6,031 nucleotides of DNA, taken from positions 1 to 6,031 of the forward strand of contig CANRXN010000072.1 in the NCBI GenBank assembly GCA_947643945.1, written 5' to 3'. Each line of letters opens with the position of its first letter. The first letter of the stretch is position 1. This stretch comes from an uncultured Clostridium sp. GTDB taxonomy: Bacteria; Bacillota; Clostridia; TANB77; CAG-508. A program made the translations under genes and the position numbers. Below the pieces are notes generated by a model. The model ran no database searches. It had not been told where the DNA came from and was given only the letters and a program-made list of their open reading frames with translations. Below are positions 4,343 to 6,031 of the stretch, in pieces.

Positions 4343-6031
4343 AAAACACGACTTAGGACGATGATAAACATGGCATGTGACCATCCTAGTCCTAGTACCC
4401 AATTAGGTTGCAAGGTAGTGTTATCGACTTGTTCACCAAGGAAGCTATGCTTTCCTGCTGTTTTTATGACAAAGTCGAATGTGTCTTTGGCTTTTTTCTT
4501 TTCTCCTGTTTCTAGGTAGTATAGGGTCATCCAAAGATTAGCAATTGGCCATGGATTTCCGGTTTCTATAATGGTCTCCTTCAAATCGTTGGTAGCCACC
4601 GGTGTAAGTTCTTAAGGATAGATTGATTCTTTCTATGGTGTTTACGATTTTCTTTTCTTTTGGTTTAAACATATTAAATGGCGTAACTGCACCAATTATG
4701 CTGATGTCCATTTTTTGGTCTTCGGTGTTTCTTAAGTAGGTTTTTCTTTCTTCGTCATACATATTTTGATTGATATATTTTTTGATTTCGGTTTGTAACT
4801 TTTCTAACTCTCTTTCACTTTTTATGATTTTTTCGTCTTTTAGTCGATTGTCTTCAAAGTTTGATGTTTTGTCTCCTAACACACGATAAATTCGCATAAT
4901 GCATTCAAATGCTGCATAAATACTTGCTAAAGAGTATAAATGAATTCCTTCGCACATCTCCCATAGATCATAACTCACATGGTATTTATGCCCTTTTTGC
5001 TTTAGACTTTCTTCCATTTCTTGTTTTACTTTATCTTTATCGTGTTGATCTTCGCTATCTACTTTTAACCAGTCTTTTATATAACGTTTTAAAAAGTCAA
5101 CTGCTTTTTCACACATCGTCAAATTATCTTTTAAGAATTTTTCGTCTTTTATGTGTTGGTAGTGCTCATACACACCATACACAACACTCGCTGTTTCGTC
5201 AATTTGATACCCCCATGCGGGAGCTAATTTTCCATCCGTAAAAAATCTTTGCTCCCACATTCCATTTTTACTTTGCGTTTTTTTACAAAATACTTTGTAG
5301 AATTTATCGGTTTCTTTTTGCATTTTTAAAATATCCAATGCTTTTGTCATAAATACGGCATCGCGCGTCCAACAATAAGCATATCTTCCACATTGCGTAA
5401 AGTTTTCGTCTACTTCTGCTGAGGCAATAATTCCACCGGTTTCGTTATTGATTAAAAGTGGAAATAATAAAATGCTTCGTTTGTAAATATCATAAATCTT
5501 TTCTTCGTAACTGTTTTGTGGGGCTTTTAGGTTTAACCCATTATGGTCTTTGACATATTTTCTCCAATATGATTTTGTAGTCGTATATTCTTTATTTAAA
5601 TCAATCTTTTTAATTCTTTCAATTTCATTTTCAATGGCTGATATATTCTTATTTTCGCCAATTGCCACACAAATTTCTAGTGTCTTTTTTTCTTGTGGAT
5701 GGATAGTTCCTAAATCATAACAAATGCTGGTATCGTTTGACATGCCAATATAATCTTTGTCATAAATATCGCCACTTTTAATGGTTTCTTTACTTCCATT
5801 AATTTGATGTTTCGCTAATTTTTGCCCTTTGGCAAAGGTAGCAAAAGTGAAATCATGTGCATATTGTAACATGCCACCATCTACTATTTTACAACTAACA
5901 TAATTGTTATAATCGCTCAGCAAAGAAGAATGAATATAAAAATCTGCATTTAAGTCAATTTTACCATCATTTAAGAAAATATATTTTTTAACCAATACAT
6001 ATTCTTATATCATAACATAGACAGTTTGAAC
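4324..6031 (-). pseudogene. Decayed glycoside hydrolase family 15 (glucoamylase-like) gene, 5' end outside the window
   Basis: GH15 enzymes release glucose from the non-reducing ends of alpha-glucans. I see no signal peptide because the N-terminus lies beyond the window. From TTG 5995 a 485-codon frame shows the end of the N-terminal beta domain (LQYAHDFTFATFAKGQ, 43-58) and then the alpha/alpha barrel. Barrel motifs are RYAYCWTRDAVFMTKALD (204-221), AWGYQIDETASVVYG (260-274) and SYDLWEMCEGIHLYSLASIY (341-360). Glu346 in DLWE is the likely general acid. Two lesions are visible. TAA at 6005-6007 interrupts a frame that continues upstream (VQTVYVMI-stop-EYVLVKKYIF) with no ribosome binding site or credible start after it. 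Near 4567, after GGYQRFEGDHY, the family sequence (GNPWPIANLWMTLYYLETGEK...GLGWSHAMFIIVL) resumes in another frame, needing one base removed or two added. The end (VLGQAHS, TAG 4324-4326) is encoded by a GGGACAGG repeat. Sequencing error could explain a lesion, but two make decay likely. Confidence 0.8.

Noticed and set aside
4324..4599. Independent 91-residue gene starting at GTG 4599
   Set aside because: Its sequence is the C-terminal part of the GH15 barrel in a shifted frame, and its first residues (MATNDLKETII) are the out-of-frame reading of GGYQRFEGDHY. It is a fragment of the pseudogene.
4909..5241. 110-residue plus-strand frame
   Set aside because: It is the antisense shadow of conserved GH15 coding sequence, with no ribosome binding site and no family resemblance. 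Other plus-strand frames inside carA, carB, gap and the transposase were dropped for the same reason.

Overview
The window is AT-rich DNA with standard codon use (TGG for Trp, no sign of TGA recoding), strong GGAGG-type ribosome binding sites, one TTG start and simple hairpin/T-tract terminators. This points to a low-GC Gram-positive bacterium (Bacillota, clostridial or a related gut lineage). That assignment is an inference from sequence style and gene content, not a species identification. Every gene is read on the minus strand, so transcription runs from high to low coordinates.

Region by region, in transcription order. (a) 6031-4324 is a decayed glycoside hydrolase family 15 (glucoamylase-like) gene. 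Its reading frame enters from outside the window, meets an in-frame TAA at 6005-6007, shifts frame near 4567, and ends inside a repeat. (b) 4342-3285 is an IS200-like HUH transposase gene of the REP-associated (RAYT) type, flanked by head-to-head copies of a GGGACAGG repeat with an exact 36-bp period. There are two units on one side and one on the other. (c) 3242-2068 is a self-contained gap gene (glyceraldehyde-3-phosphate dehydrogenase) with its own promoter, ribosome binding site and terminator. (d) 1998-1 is a carAB operon for carbamoyl phosphate synthetase. carA is complete and carB runs off the window edge after 211 codons. A leader of about 160 nt precedes carA.

The carA leader is the most interesting regulatory region. 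Downstream of a TGnTATAAT promoter lies a possible 27-codon leader peptide. Its last codons are U-rich, and its stop codon abuts a 10-bp hairpin followed by a U tract, placed immediately before the carA ribosome binding site. This layout resembles the UTP-sensitive pyrBI attenuator of enteric bacteria and would fit control of carbamoyl phosphate synthesis by pyrimidine supply. This is a hypothesis from layout only.

The metabolic genes are housekeeping: glycolysis (gap), and carbamoyl phosphate for pyrimidines and arginine (carAB). The transposase and its repeats sit between the broken GH15 gene and gap. The repeat array has replaced the extreme 3' end of the GH15 gene and supplies its stop codon.
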